From Bugula neritina (lineage: Eukaryota; Bryozoa; Gymnolaemata; Cheilostomatida; Bugulidae): a stretch of 64,000 nt of DNA. Below, in pieces: positions 1 to 11,100 of the stretch (position 1 is the first letter of the stretch; each line of letters opens with the position of its first letter). Where the stretch lies: contig OZ037769.1 of assembly GCA_964035545.1 (NCBI GenBank), positions 3,503,001 to 3,567,000 on the forward strand, read 5' to 3'. The notes under the pieces were generated by a model. That model was not told the DNA's origin and ran no database searches. It saw only the letters and a list, made by a program, of their open reading frames with translations. Position numbers and translations under genes: made by a program.

Positions 1-3000
1 GGAAAAGTAATGGCGGCCCAACTGTAAGATACACGAAGGGTATTGAAGGAATCAGACAACACTATCTACATATATGCTATACATTCACAATCGAAAAACA
101 AAAAATTCTTCACAAAATTAAGAGAAAAATATGTTTACCATGCCACAAAAAAGTACAAATCAAAAAGAGCTGAACAATATTCATGGTGTGTTTGAACACT
201 TCAACTAACTTGCTATCTAGGAATTTCTAATTGTCCCAAAAACTTAGAAATTGATGGTCATAAACAACAAATTTATAACTACTGATATTCATTTCAACTT
301 TGATTATGGAAAATGTAAAAAATGTTGTGACTTTTGCAAAATGTTTTACACCCTCTATTAAAAAGTAGTTTGAAATGACCAAGTTTAAATTGAGAGCTAC
401 GCAGTCTCAACGTACACTCGTAAGAGTTTCCAAAACATGGTGAAGTAAAACAGAAGTAAATTATATATAGTAATGTGCATTTATATTACTGTATATGTAA
501 AGTACTTAGGAAAAAGTAGTTGTGTTGCTTTTGGTACGGCATGGACGGTTTACTCTCCTCCTTTGCTTTCTCTACTGGCATTACGTTTCCAACAAGGAAT
601 AGCTTATCCATCCTAACATCAGGGTCTTTACCGATCTATACAGGAGAGAGAGATACAGTATAGACTAGTGTAAGTATATGTAGGCTAGTGTAAGTATATA
701 TAGACTAGTGTAAGTATATGTAGGCTAGTGTAAGTATATGTAGGCTAGTGTAAGTACATGTAAGCTAGTGTAAGTATATGTAAGCTAGTGTAAGTACATG
801 TAAGCTAGTGTAAGTATATGTAGGCTAGTGTAAGTATATGTAGGCTAGTGTAAGTACATGTAAGCTAGTGTAAGTATATGTAAGCTAGTGTAAGTACATG
901 TAAGCTAGTGTAAGTATATGTAGGCTAGTGTAAGTATATATAGACTAGTGTAAGTATATGTAGGCTAGTGTAAGTATATGTAGGCTAGTGTAAGTACATG
1001 TAAGCTAGTGTAAGTATATGTAAGCTAGTGTAAGTACATGTAAGCTAGTGTAAGTATATGTAGGCTAGTGTAAGTATATGTAGGCTAGTGTAAGTACATG
1101 TAAGCTAGTGTAAGTATATGTAAGCTAGTGTAAGTACATGTAAGCTAGTGTAAGTATATGTAGGCTAGTGTAAGTATATATAGACTAGTGTAAGTATATG
1201 TAGGCTAGTGTAAGTATATGTAGGCTAGTGTAAGTACATGTAAGCTAGTGTAAGTATATGTAAGCTAGTGTAAGTACGAGTATATGAAGGTGCATATAGA
1301 CTAGAGTAAATAAGTATACACCAGTGTACATATTATAAATTAGTGTAAGTAAATATTGGTTAGAGCAAATGTAGGTTACATGTATATGTAGGTAAGTAAT
1401 ATCAGAGAACAATAGCATATATCATAACACTCATGTTGACAAGGTACGGGACGGTACGGGACGCACCACGTTGGGTTTGGAGTGGTGCTGGTAGTGCATG
1501 TGGTTCCACCAGTGACCGCACGTCCCCTTCAGGAAACAGATGAGGAACATGTGATACATCCTATTGAGTTTGTTATTTCTAAACACTGAGAGGTGGCCCG
1601 CGTCGTGCTGGTGCCAGCCGAGTTGAGTCTACAAGAGAGAGCAATGGCCTTCTGCAACGATGTCTAGAGGGAGAGAAGTTCTTACAAAATAATCTACACT
1701 AACAAATGACAATGCATAGTTTTATTACATACCCTGCTACTCCAGGCGGAATAGCAGATAGCACAAGTGTTACATACATATATAACATATATAGGAATAG
1801 GTTTACACATCAATGTGGGTAAATAATTTGTAAAGGAATAAAAATACAATACACTATTTTATAGTAAACTTTTATGCTCAATATTATGTTGATAGCTTGA
1901 CATCATATATTATTATACCTATAAAGATAGTATATAGCCAAGCTATGTACTGAAATATTAGGTAAATAAAACCTATACCATGTGTCCAGCACATATTAAG
2001 TATATACAGAATATAAACAATAAATATTCTTTTTAAAGCAAAGAATATCCAACTAATGGCAGTAGATTTGAGTTGAGAGTGTGCAGTGGGACACAGGCTA
2101 GAGTGTTGAGTAGGACACAGGCTAGAGTGTTGAGTGGGACACAGGCTAGAGAGTGGAGTGGGACACAGGCTAGAGTGTTGAGTAGGACACAGGCTAGAGG
2201 GTGGAGTAGGACACAGGCTAGAGAGTGCAGTGGGACACAGGCTAGAGTGTGGAGTAGGACACAGGGTGGAGAGGGTTTACGTACCTGAGCTGTGGCAGCT
2301 AGAAGAACACTGGCTATCCAGGTAAGCCAGTTGACACCGTAATAACTCAGGACTAGGTAACTGCCCACCTCTAGGGCAAAGATTTGCAGCAAGACGAGGG
2401 CAAAGAAGACATAGCTGCTGTTGAACAGACCCTGCATATGAAGGTGAAGGTCACATTAGATGGGTCACGCAGTGATAGCAGTCTTCAGTGTCAGCACGGA
2501 GCACAATAACATACGTGCTCTTAGATAAAAGGGGCAAGTAATGTATACAGATTGCTTATCACCAAAATATCAATGCAGAGGGCAGAATACAGTTTTAATA
2601 TAATCAATAAACAAGATATGAAGAATTATGCAGCAAATGCTACGGACTAGAGAGTTTAAATTCAGAGCAACTGACAACGTACCATCTTTTCAGCAGTCTG
2701 CCTCAGCTTCTCAAAATCCTCCTTCACATCGGTGTGGGGGAGAGACTGGCCTTTCTCTAACCTACCAATACGCAGCGGCTTCAGGAACTTACGAACATAG
2801 TCTATGCTGTTTCTATGAAATGCTGCAAATGCTTCCTACAAGAAAAAATTGAGCTGCCCGTCAGCTTCAACTTCTACAAGTATTACTATGAAAAAATATA
2901 CCCAACTAATATAGACATGGCAAAAAATTATAAAAAAGCAATAACAAAAGAGATATTAAGAAAAGTGTTACTTATATATAATAAAAAGAAGCAAAAGTCC

Positions 3001-6000
3001 CAATTTTTACAAATAAGAGCATAAGGTTTGGAGTTATCTTTCCCAGACAATACAAACACAATGCCATATGTAGTAATTCACATGACTATCTAATGAGTAT
3101 TGGTGCACAGTGCACTGAGTGATAGCAATATGGAGAAGGGAAAAGCGTCCGTCCGACCCACTAGCCTGATTCTAGGCTTCTCTTTAGCATATCAGTTCAT
3201 ACTGAACGTAGTCCTGGTGCTGGTAGCTTATGAGATTATTAGACTACAGCCTGAGGTGCAGCAGCTTACAGAGAGGGCTTCAGTGGTCAATCAACGTGGT
3301 GAACAGGTGAGTTCTAGGGAGACAGGTGAGTGCTAGGGAGACAGGTGAGTGCTAGGGAGACAGGTGAGTGAGAGTGAGGCAGGTGAGTTAGAGTGAGCAA
3401 GGGCCAGTCAGTGTGAGCAGGTGAGTGAAATGGAGCAGGTAAGTGAAAGACAGCGGTTGATTCAGTGATGTCCGTCATACTTATGCTAAAATGGATTGCA
3501 TTTATAAACTTCATTTCTTGTAGATTAATAAAACGACTGAATTAGGAGAAGAATTTAGAGAGAAAGTAAAAAGAGCAGTTATCGGGAATAACAGTCCGAC
3601 AAAATGGCTAATTCGACAGGGTGCTCCAGGAGAAGATGGAAAAGATGGAAAGCCGGGTCCACAGGTGAGCTTATGCTGTTTACTATAGATAAAAACTTTA
3701 TAAAGATAATAGATAAAATTCTTAGCAGTCACATGCCAATCTCTCAGTGTAAATAGCAATTAGTTTGACTGAGTGGTGTTGGTGGTGTAGGGACCACAAG
3801 GACCCCCGGGTGCCGATGCAGCTAGTATACAGAGGGTTGAAGACTATGTGAGGGCTAAGATCAAGGAGACCACTGTGAAAGGTGTGTAGACAACTCTTAC
3901 AAAGTGAATCCCATTAAATTTAAACCATTTCATATCCTGATACAACCTATTTTTTGCCTTTAGAGACGGTAAGACTGAGGATGACAGTGAACGATATACC
4001 AGTGGTGAGTGGCAACACATACGTCAGATGGGGCAGAACTAGTTGCCCGCTGCTACACTCCGAGTTGGTATACAGCGGCAGGATGGGCGGATCACAGTAC
4101 GATAGAGGTGGTGGATATAACCCCCAATGTTTTCCCGACGAACCCCAGTACCTTACAACCACTACCAACACACAAGCGCCGCGAGTCACTGGAGCCGAGT
4201 ACCAAGTGAAAGGGAACATTCTAGAACAGCAATCTTTGACCAACAACAACGTGCCATGCAGCGTGTGTCTGGCGACTGGTAGAACGTCCATCTTGATGAT
4301 ACCGGGATACACAAGGTGCCCGGATGACAGCTGGACTAAGGAGTATGTAGGCTACCTCATGGCTGGAAAACATACTCACAAGAGAAGCCAATTCCTATGC
4401 CTCGATAAAGAACCGGAGAAAATGAGTGGGTATGAAGATAACAGGAATGGGGAGTTACTCTATCATACTGGTGTATTCTGTAACAACTTTAATAATTGTC
4501 CTCCTTACAAAAACAATGCTGAGCTTTCTTGTGTCGTATGCAGCAAATAAATTTATTAAATAACAACATTACTCCATCAGTCCAACATAATGTCAACAAC
4601 AATCGAACAGCTTCAAAGTATAAACATCTAAGGAAAAGACTTGACAAGAAAAATACTAGCCAAAAAAATTTGAATTCAATCAAGTTTTGCTTAAGATAAA
4701 TAATTTTTCAAATAATATTGAAAAATATTTCACTGAAACAGAATATATTATAGTTTAATATAATGTTGTCCAATAACAACAACTGATATCTCTTTTCCAG
4801 TGCCATATGCTGATTCACAGGGTGTGAGGTGATCTGATGCAAAGTATAGGTGATAGTCAGTTTTACATGCCTGCAATTACCAGGTAACAATGCAAGACTG
4901 TCAGCTGCCGCACACTACTAAATGTAGCAAAGGTTTGCTTGCTGCAACTGTACTGTACAACATCTGCCTCACCGCCATTGCACTAGCATGCAGTTTGTAC
5001 GTCTGGCAGCTACACGCAGACGTAGCTAAACTCTCTGACGTTCTACACAAAGAATCAGTTTCGGACAAAATGAAAGAAAGAACTTCCAGCGAGGTAAGCA
5101 GTATGAGCCAACTAATACAGAGAAGTATTTCAACAAACTGGCTTCCTCTTACAAAATATGCCAAGAAAAATAAATTAACATTTTCACAGAAATAGGAAAT
5201 ATATGTAAAAAAATCAAAAATGATGGAAAATTATGAGATGACAACTTCTAAAATGTTAATAAAAATTAAAGTTAATAAAGCATGGCGTGACATAGAGGCT
5301 AAACTGAAGGCACAAGACATGTTTTATTAATAGAAAATAATTTGCACAAATGAAAAAGTAAGTACACTACATTGAAGCAAATCCCACAAGCAACAATATC
5401 ATTTCATCACTCCAGTAACCAGTCTAGTAATCAGCTTTTGTCAATAATATTGATCTGATGCAATGACAAAGGTCACATAGACAGCCATGCATGCCACTAG
5501 TGTTACCAGACTACACTAAGAGAGGCAGAATGCTACTAGAGAATGTTATAGTTACTAATTTGTTACGTGTCATCAGCAATGTTAAACACGATGTGGGTTT
5601 ATAGCCTAGAAGTGTAGAGAAGAGGCAAGTAGACGAGGTGCCATCTTGGGTAGTTGGGCCACCAGGCATACCGGGGAGAGACGGACGAGATGGAATACCA
5701 GGACCTCCAGTAAGCATGTTACTGATATTACAGTGAGTTCAGTGTAACAAAGTCCACAGAGATTTCTGTAAATTTCACTGGCTGAAAATGTGCTAATTAG
5801 ATGCGCTGTGCACATTTTGAAAAGCAATGAATAAAATATAACTTTCAAGAATAATAATGCCTGAATTGTTAGCTCAAACCCACAACTGCTGTGTTTCAGG
5901 GTCCTCCAGGACCTAGTGGTAAAGACGCAGTCAGCTACCCAGCTATTGATCAGCACATAACCTTCGCTGTCGCTGGAATGGTCACTCAAGGTAGACACTG

Positions 6001-7591
6001 TATATTGCTACATTTACACCAACAAGATTATATGTTTTATAAGGGAAAACCTGGCACTATTATTCTTTCAAATGTTGAGCCATGACAAGCTGTTAATATG
6101 AATACTGAATTAAATAAAGAATAACAATGTGGTGTGATACAAAAGTAAATTGTATGTAGAGATAGAAATCAAGATGGTGACCTAAATGTACATGCTGCCA
6201 ACTAATGCAATGTGACAGATGTAGTAGTCAGCACTAATCACTATACAGCTAGTATGTTTATCTTCACAGAGCGAGAGAACCTCAGAAAGATAGCCAGAAC
6301 TATTCCAGGAGTGTCAGGAGCCACGTACATAAGGTGGGGACGCGACGAATGCCCTCCCTCCGCAGACCTCATATACAAAGGCAGGGGCGCAGGCTCGTGG
6401 TACTTGAGTGGAGGCGGATCCAACGTGCAGTGTTTCCCTGAGGACCCAGCCTACCTGAACACCACTGGAAGAGCTACAGAGTCAAGGGTTCACGGGCTAG
6501 AGTATGAAGTGTGGGGCGGACAATATTTCGACAGTTTCAAACACATGCGAGAAAAGAACGTGCCCTGTGTAGTGTGTCAGACGCAGTACAGGTCGAGTGT
6601 CCTGATGACCCCAGCTAAGACCGAGTGTGAGGACCAAAGCTGGACACTGGAGTACAATGGCTACTTGATGGCGGGCGGCCCCGCCCACCAGCGAATGACC
6701 TTCATCTGCGTGGATAAGGACCCTGGTTCAGTGCCCGGCATGGATGACAACAAGAATGGGGAGTTACTCTACCACACAGGAGTATACTGCAAGGGGTTCG
6801 GCCAATGCCCCCCATACAGAGATGGGGCGGAACTAGCATGTGTAGTCTGCAGTAAATAATACTTTTTTAAACTATCGGAAAATCGTTTTAAATTATGAAT
6901 ATACAAAAATTAACGAAGGCAAATTTCATATCATTGGTTGGTTGGCTTATACAAATGCAATAAATGCCCTAAGTCAATATTATCCAACTAATAAATGTGT
7001 CACATAACAAATTGAGTAGAGTGAGAGTGATAACCATAATTGCCACTTTTCAGTTACTAATTATGTACAGCAAGAAACAGAGTGATGAGTTTGACCCATA
7101 ATGGCACACTGACCGTTGCGTCCTGCCCGGCAAAGTGACCAAGTAGAATGCTGCCTCCCGGGTGCTTCTTAGACCAGGTGGTGACATCATAGACGTAATC
7201 ATCTACCACTAGCCACCTGCTAGACTTTTCCTTATGTTCAGCTATCTCCTCCCAGCTGTAGAACAGGGCATGCAATTTGTCAGTCAAATAACCGAGCATG
7301 AAAAAAATTTGCTTTTTTTTTTTTAGTACAGAATAATATTATAATATCCTACAAAATGCAATTATAATATTATTGGTAATTATAACATATAGTATAGTAA
7401 TTATGATATTAGTAACTATAATTACACATTATAATGCACAAGATTGAGCAACTAAATTGAAAAGCAAAATCCTTTTTGATGGAAGCCATTAATATGCATG
7501 CAAAACAGTTATAGAGGTCAAGTAACTGCAGGTAAATTAGGAGTACTGCCCACCTGTACGCAGGTAAAGATGACACGCCATTGCTACTCAT
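1..7591 (-). CDS. Front-end fatty-acid desaturase with N-terminal cytochrome b5 domain (3' part off window)
   Basis: Exons on the minus strand: 7591-7554, 7255-7114, 2835-2683, 2431-2285, 1628-1467, 635-506 and 21-1 (continues off window). All have GT..AG borders and matching phases, giving 264 residues so far of a family usually near 440. Start: ATG 7591 (MSSNGVSSLPAY), joined in phase 2 to SWEEIAEH. The cytochrome b5 domain carries the haem motif HPGG and GQDAT. Next come the linker (FLKPLRIG), membrane segments in the 2431-2285 exon, histidine box 1 (HDAGH) and box 2 (HYQHH, in WWNHMHYQHHSKPN). The last exon seen encodes IGPPLLF. The third box, QxxHH, lies beyond the edge. The family (FADS1/2, delta-5/delta-6) inserts double bonds into polyunsaturated acyl-CoA at the ER, using electrons from its own b5 domain. 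Regioselectivity cannot be read from sequence. Intron 2 (7113-2836) holds two collagen genes on the other strand. Confidence 0.95.
660..1277. repeat. 20-bp minisatellite with a 240-bp higher-order period
   Basis: About 31 copies of a 20-bp unit (taagtatatgtaggctagtg and close variants: taagtacatg, taagctagtg, tagactagtg). The variants recur in fixed order: the stretch from about 701 repeats without a mismatch at +240 and again, in part, at +480. It lies in the desaturase intron between exons 1628-1467 and 635-506, about 25 bp from the latter's acceptor. Confidence 0.95.
2073..2275. repeat. 24-bp minisatellite (ggacacaggctagag type)
   Basis: About eight copies of a 24-bp unit built around gggacacaggctagagtgt, with point variants. 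It begins about 10 bp inside the desaturase intron, next to the donor of exon 2431-2285. Confidence 0.9.
3130..4550 (+). CDS. Membrane-anchored short-chain collagen (copy A)
   Basis: Four exons: 3130-3306, 3524-3664, 3791-3881, 3964-4550; 331 aa. The N-terminus has a basic lead (MEKGKASVRP), then one hydrophobic segment at about residues 13-35 with no obvious cleavage site, so a type II signal anchor is likely. A short, probably helical stretch follows. The collagen part is only eight Gly-X-Y triplets (GAPGEDGKDGKPGPQ then GPQGPPGAD), split between exons 2 and 3 exactly at a triplet by a phase-0 intron. The last about 195 residues are the Cys-rich domain of short-chain collagen C4-like proteins (YVRWGRTSCP, GGGYNPQCFP, NNVPCSVC, NGELLYHTGV, ELSCVVCSK). 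ATG 3130 is preferred to in-frame ATG 3100 because it leads straight into the anchor. The stop codon lies inside an AATAAA. It sits in an intron of the opposite-strand desaturase and is a tandem paralogue of the next gene. Role inferred: cell-surface or matrix trimer. Confidence 0.93.
3307..3440 (+). repeat. 19-bp array that repeats a splice donor
   Basis: Starts at the first intron base of collagen copy A. Units gtgagtgctagggagacag, three nearly exact then decaying, keep re-creating CAG|GTGAGT, the same sequence as the exon 1 donor. Confidence 0.85.
4546..4551 (+). promoter_or_regulatory. AATAAA overlapping the stop codon of collagen copy A
   Basis: The hexamer AATAAA contains the TAA stop (4548-4550). 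If used, cleavage would give a 3'UTR of only a few tens of bases. The next gene starts 340 bp downstream. Confidence 0.5.
4890..6859 (+). CDS. Membrane-anchored short-chain collagen (copy B)
   Basis: Four exons: 4890-5093, 5605-5709, 5900-5990, 6270-6859; 329 aa. Same plan and same intron phases (0, 0, 1) as copy A. There is a polar N-terminus (MQDCQLPHTTKCSKG), one hydrophobic anchor at about residues 16-38, a polar linker (HADVAKLSDVLHKES), and nine Gly-X-Y triplets (GPPGIPGRDGRDGIPGPP, then GPPGPSGKD). The Cys-rich C-terminal domain follows (YIRWGRDECP, GGGSNVQCFP, NVPCVVCQ, NGELLYHTGVYC, ELACVVCSK). Exon 2 must start at 5605 (after tttatag) to keep phase 0; the downstream AG would break the frame. 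The C-terminal domains of A and B are clearly homologous while the anchors have diverged, so this is an old tandem duplication. A poly(A) signal lies about 100 bp after the stop. Lies wholly inside desaturase intron 2. Confidence 0.93.
6959..6964 (+). promoter_or_regulatory. Poly(A) signal of collagen copy B
   Basis: AATAAA about 100 bp after the stop codon, the only close match before the opposite-strand desaturase exon at 7114. Confidence 0.55.
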
Positions 7592-9119
7592 TTTGTTCCC
7601 TTCCCTTCCTCTACAAAACAGAGGAAGATCTTCAAATTAACAAATTCAGTCTTTTGGAGTTCAAAATAACACGCATGTTTTGTGTAGCAGGAAAACAACT
7701 TCAGTTCATGCAAAATAAACACATCTTTTACTTTGGGCACCATAACATAATACTTTCCTAGCAGCTTTAGTAAAAATGTGCTTGAGCATTTGCTAACTTA
7801 ATGGAAAATATATTTCGATACGAATCATTGAAACATTTCACTTTACTAATGAACACAGAGGTTTGTGCAAGTCTTGTGAAATAGAGTGTTCTCAGTGTTC
7901 AACTTATTTCTGGTTTTCCAGGACATTGAGCAAGGGGACATAACCCCAAGATAGAAAAGCAATGCATGGCAATGCACGGAGTGCAGGTGAAGTCATGTGG
8001 AAACTTTGTACGTGACTGCCTGCACAAACCAGTTGCAGTACCAAGGTGTAATGTTTGACCCTTAGATAAGAATTGATAATTGTGATTGTATTCCAGCACT
8101 GTTTGTCTACTATGACATGCAGTTTCAATATTGTAAGAGTTCATAACAAGCGAAAGTTAATTATATTTTGTTATATTCTTATAACAAAAAACTTAACTCA
8201 AACTGCTAAAATATTTCCGGAGATGTGCAGTGCACTCCACAACACATATGCAGCAGGATGTAGAAATTAGGCTACAGCTTTGTTATATATAATGGTACAC
8301 AGTGCACTGATTGAGCAGTTATTATACAGTTCATAGTTCACTAGCTGTGGTAATTTGTTTTCGTTGTTTTCAAACATAAAAAATAGATGGCTGGTTCACA
8401 CAATAAATGTGTATACAAAAAACGTGATGAATAGCAACCCCAACCACAGCATCAAACTTGTCTCACGTTACAAGTCTATAGGAGCAACAAAGGTCAATAA
8501 TAAGGACTAAAAATTAAAGACATTTCAACAGGGCCCAACAAGAGTCACTAATAAGTGGTGTTTATTTCTGTAACTGTGAGTAGACCTGGGATAGGGTAGC
8601 TGGAAATCAAGAGGTAATGGATGCTTGCAGCTAGTTATCAAGTTCTATAATAAAAAAGCATAATGAAAATATGGACATTAAATTTAATAGATAAAACTCA
8701 AATTCCTTTGAAAATGAATGAAATTGCCATGTTTCTTTTGAATGAAACAAATTTTATCATCAATGACCATGGCAAACCTAAGGCTTCCAATATTCTGCTA
8801 TTCAACATGCATGACCAGAAATGAAAACAACATTAACAAATTGAAATAACAATGCGAATAAAGATGACTGATAGGTTATTTTTATTCCATTAGGCCTACA
8901 GGTATAACAATCACAACCATTCCCAGTTGTACATCAACTTTAAAATGATTTATTCTAAAAGCTAATCACATTCAAATGGGCATTGGCCTTGGGCAGATTG
9001 GAATGCTATCAATAAGTATAACACTGGCACTCATATTGAATAGTCCGTGATTAGCCCATTTCTGGTGTCCATTAGTCTGAAACTTTCATGCAGCAAGCAG
9101 TAATGAGTACAACTCAAAT

Positions 9120-9960
9120 TCAATGCCATGCAATCACTATCAAAATGAGCATCGGTATGAATATGACTATGAATATCACAGTATGACTACGAGTATGAGT
9201 ATGACTATCAGTATTACTATCACATTTTTATTGTGAATAAAACTGACATTGAATAACTCAATAATTCAAAATAAATAACATTAATTGAGTGACACTGACA
9301 ATATGAATATTTAATTCAAAATAATAAATAGCATCAGTAAGTCGAAGTGTAACTAAAAATTATTATCGGTATCAAGATGAATATCAATATCAAAATGCAT
9401 AAAATTAAAACTCTAAGGGCTAAGAGTAAGAGTAAGGAGTAAAGACAAACTCTAAAGCTAAGGGACAGGGTAAAATCACCAACTCCAAGACTAAGAGTAA
9501 TACTAATAGTACTACTATAATACTAATAGTAATAGTAAATACTCGAATAACTATAAGTGAAATAGTAATACTATTACTAATACTAATAGTAATAGTGATA
9601 GTAATAGTAGTACTAATTGAAATTGTAGAACTTAAACTCCAAGTACAACTACAAGTACTGAAGTACATGATGATGAGACTAACTCTAAGAGTGACTATTA
9701 GTATTAGTATTACTATCAGTATCAGTAAAACTACAAGTACAAGACTACAAATACAAGTAAAACTAAAAGTAAGAGCGAAAATACAACTATGAACTAAAAT
9801 TAAATGACTAAACAGTAAATGAGTAATCCGGCTAGTAACCAGTAACACTAGTGACTATCACTAAAGACTATCACTAACGACTATCACTAACGACTAAGTG
9901 ACTGAGTAACTGCAACTGTAACTGTAAGTGTAATCAGTAATGGCACTGACAGCAGTAAAA
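9120..9960. repeat. Degenerate act/agt word-repeat block
   Basis: Dense short words such as actaatagtaatagt, agtatcagtattact and ctaagagtaa without a fixed period. The words are reverse-complement partners (act/agt, tac/gta), so both strands look alike. The 142-codon open frame across it (9420-9848, minus) is low complexity. Confidence 0.75.
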
Positions 9961-10689
9961 ATTGAAACTCATGAGTCACACGCAAAACATTTTTCCTGCA
10001 TTTCTCAGTCAACGTTTAAAAAACTGACTTATAGGCATTATTACCTCAAATCCGTATGGAAAGAAAGTTAACCAATCGAAGGTTTTTAAAAAACCGGGTG
10101 GTTGGTTGGTGATGGTGTGACCAGACAACAAACAGGATCGTCAGATTTCCCTGGGGTCGTCTGATAATTGCTATATAGTTACATAGTAAGTATAGAAAGA
10201 GAGTACAAATTTAACAGACATCAATGCACAGACCCAGACTATACTTATAGACTGGGATTCATAAATATTACTCGAATCTTTAGTTACTATTTAAATGAAG
10301 ATTTGAATTTTAGTTTATTGCAATTATTAAAGCATGATGTTGCTAACAAATAACATATTTTAAACTTTAAACAACATACTCATTATATAATTTTTATGAT
10401 GAAAATGTTTAATGAAAAATAATTCAAGTTTTTCTAGCAGAAATGAAAAGTTGGTTCAACTTTCATTTTTGCGTAATAAGAGGAACTTGGGCTAATAGTT
10501 ACGTAAGTCGTCAAAGACTGAGTTTTAGAACTTTACTATGAAGTGTAATTCGTAGATTCGTCTGTAAACCAAAGCAAAGGTAAAATATTAGAGTAATGGG
10601 CTTTGAAATCGCGAATCACTTATAAAACTTTATTCAGTTTCTAACCGCAGTGGGCCGTGGACGGTTTCTCAAAAAATGTTCAGTACTAC

Positions 10690-11100
10690 TACCAACTACA
10701 GTATCACAATTATGATAATCATAATGATATTTTAATTTTGAATTGAATTATCATAATAATAATTATTAATTATAATATTGATGATTTAATATTGTTATTA
10801 TTAATATTATTTTTTTATAATAACTTTATTTATAATTATATTGTTATTGTTATTAATACTATCAGTATCACTATCACTATGTGAATATCAATATCAAAAT
10901 AAATATAATAGGCTATTACTATTAGTATTAGTATTATTGATAGCTGAGGCTAAAAATTAAAATAAACTTTAAAGCATGGGAAAAGAACTTGCGCTACTGT
11001 TTTTATAGCTGCAACAAATTGAAATAGTAATAGAAATACTAATAGTAATACTAATACTAATACTAATAGTAATGCTCTAGGTTTAGAATACTGACAGTGT
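10690..11100. repeat. Degenerate AT/act-agt word-repeat block
   Basis: Begins with attat/aataat words and passes into agtattactaatagt words (10900-11080). Same style as 9120-9960; no coding content seen. Confidence 0.65.

Noticed and set aside
7057-7299. Desaturase start at ATG 7299 (MLGYLTDKLHALFYSWEEI)
   Set aside because: An acceptor (ttctacag) at 7256 and an upstream exon 7591-7554 ending in phase 2 give a better, family-like N-terminus (LPAYSWEEI).
9420-9848. 142-codon open frame on the minus strand
   Set aside because: Lies wholly in degenerate act/agt DNA; composition is Ile/Thr/Val/Ser repeats without a motif.
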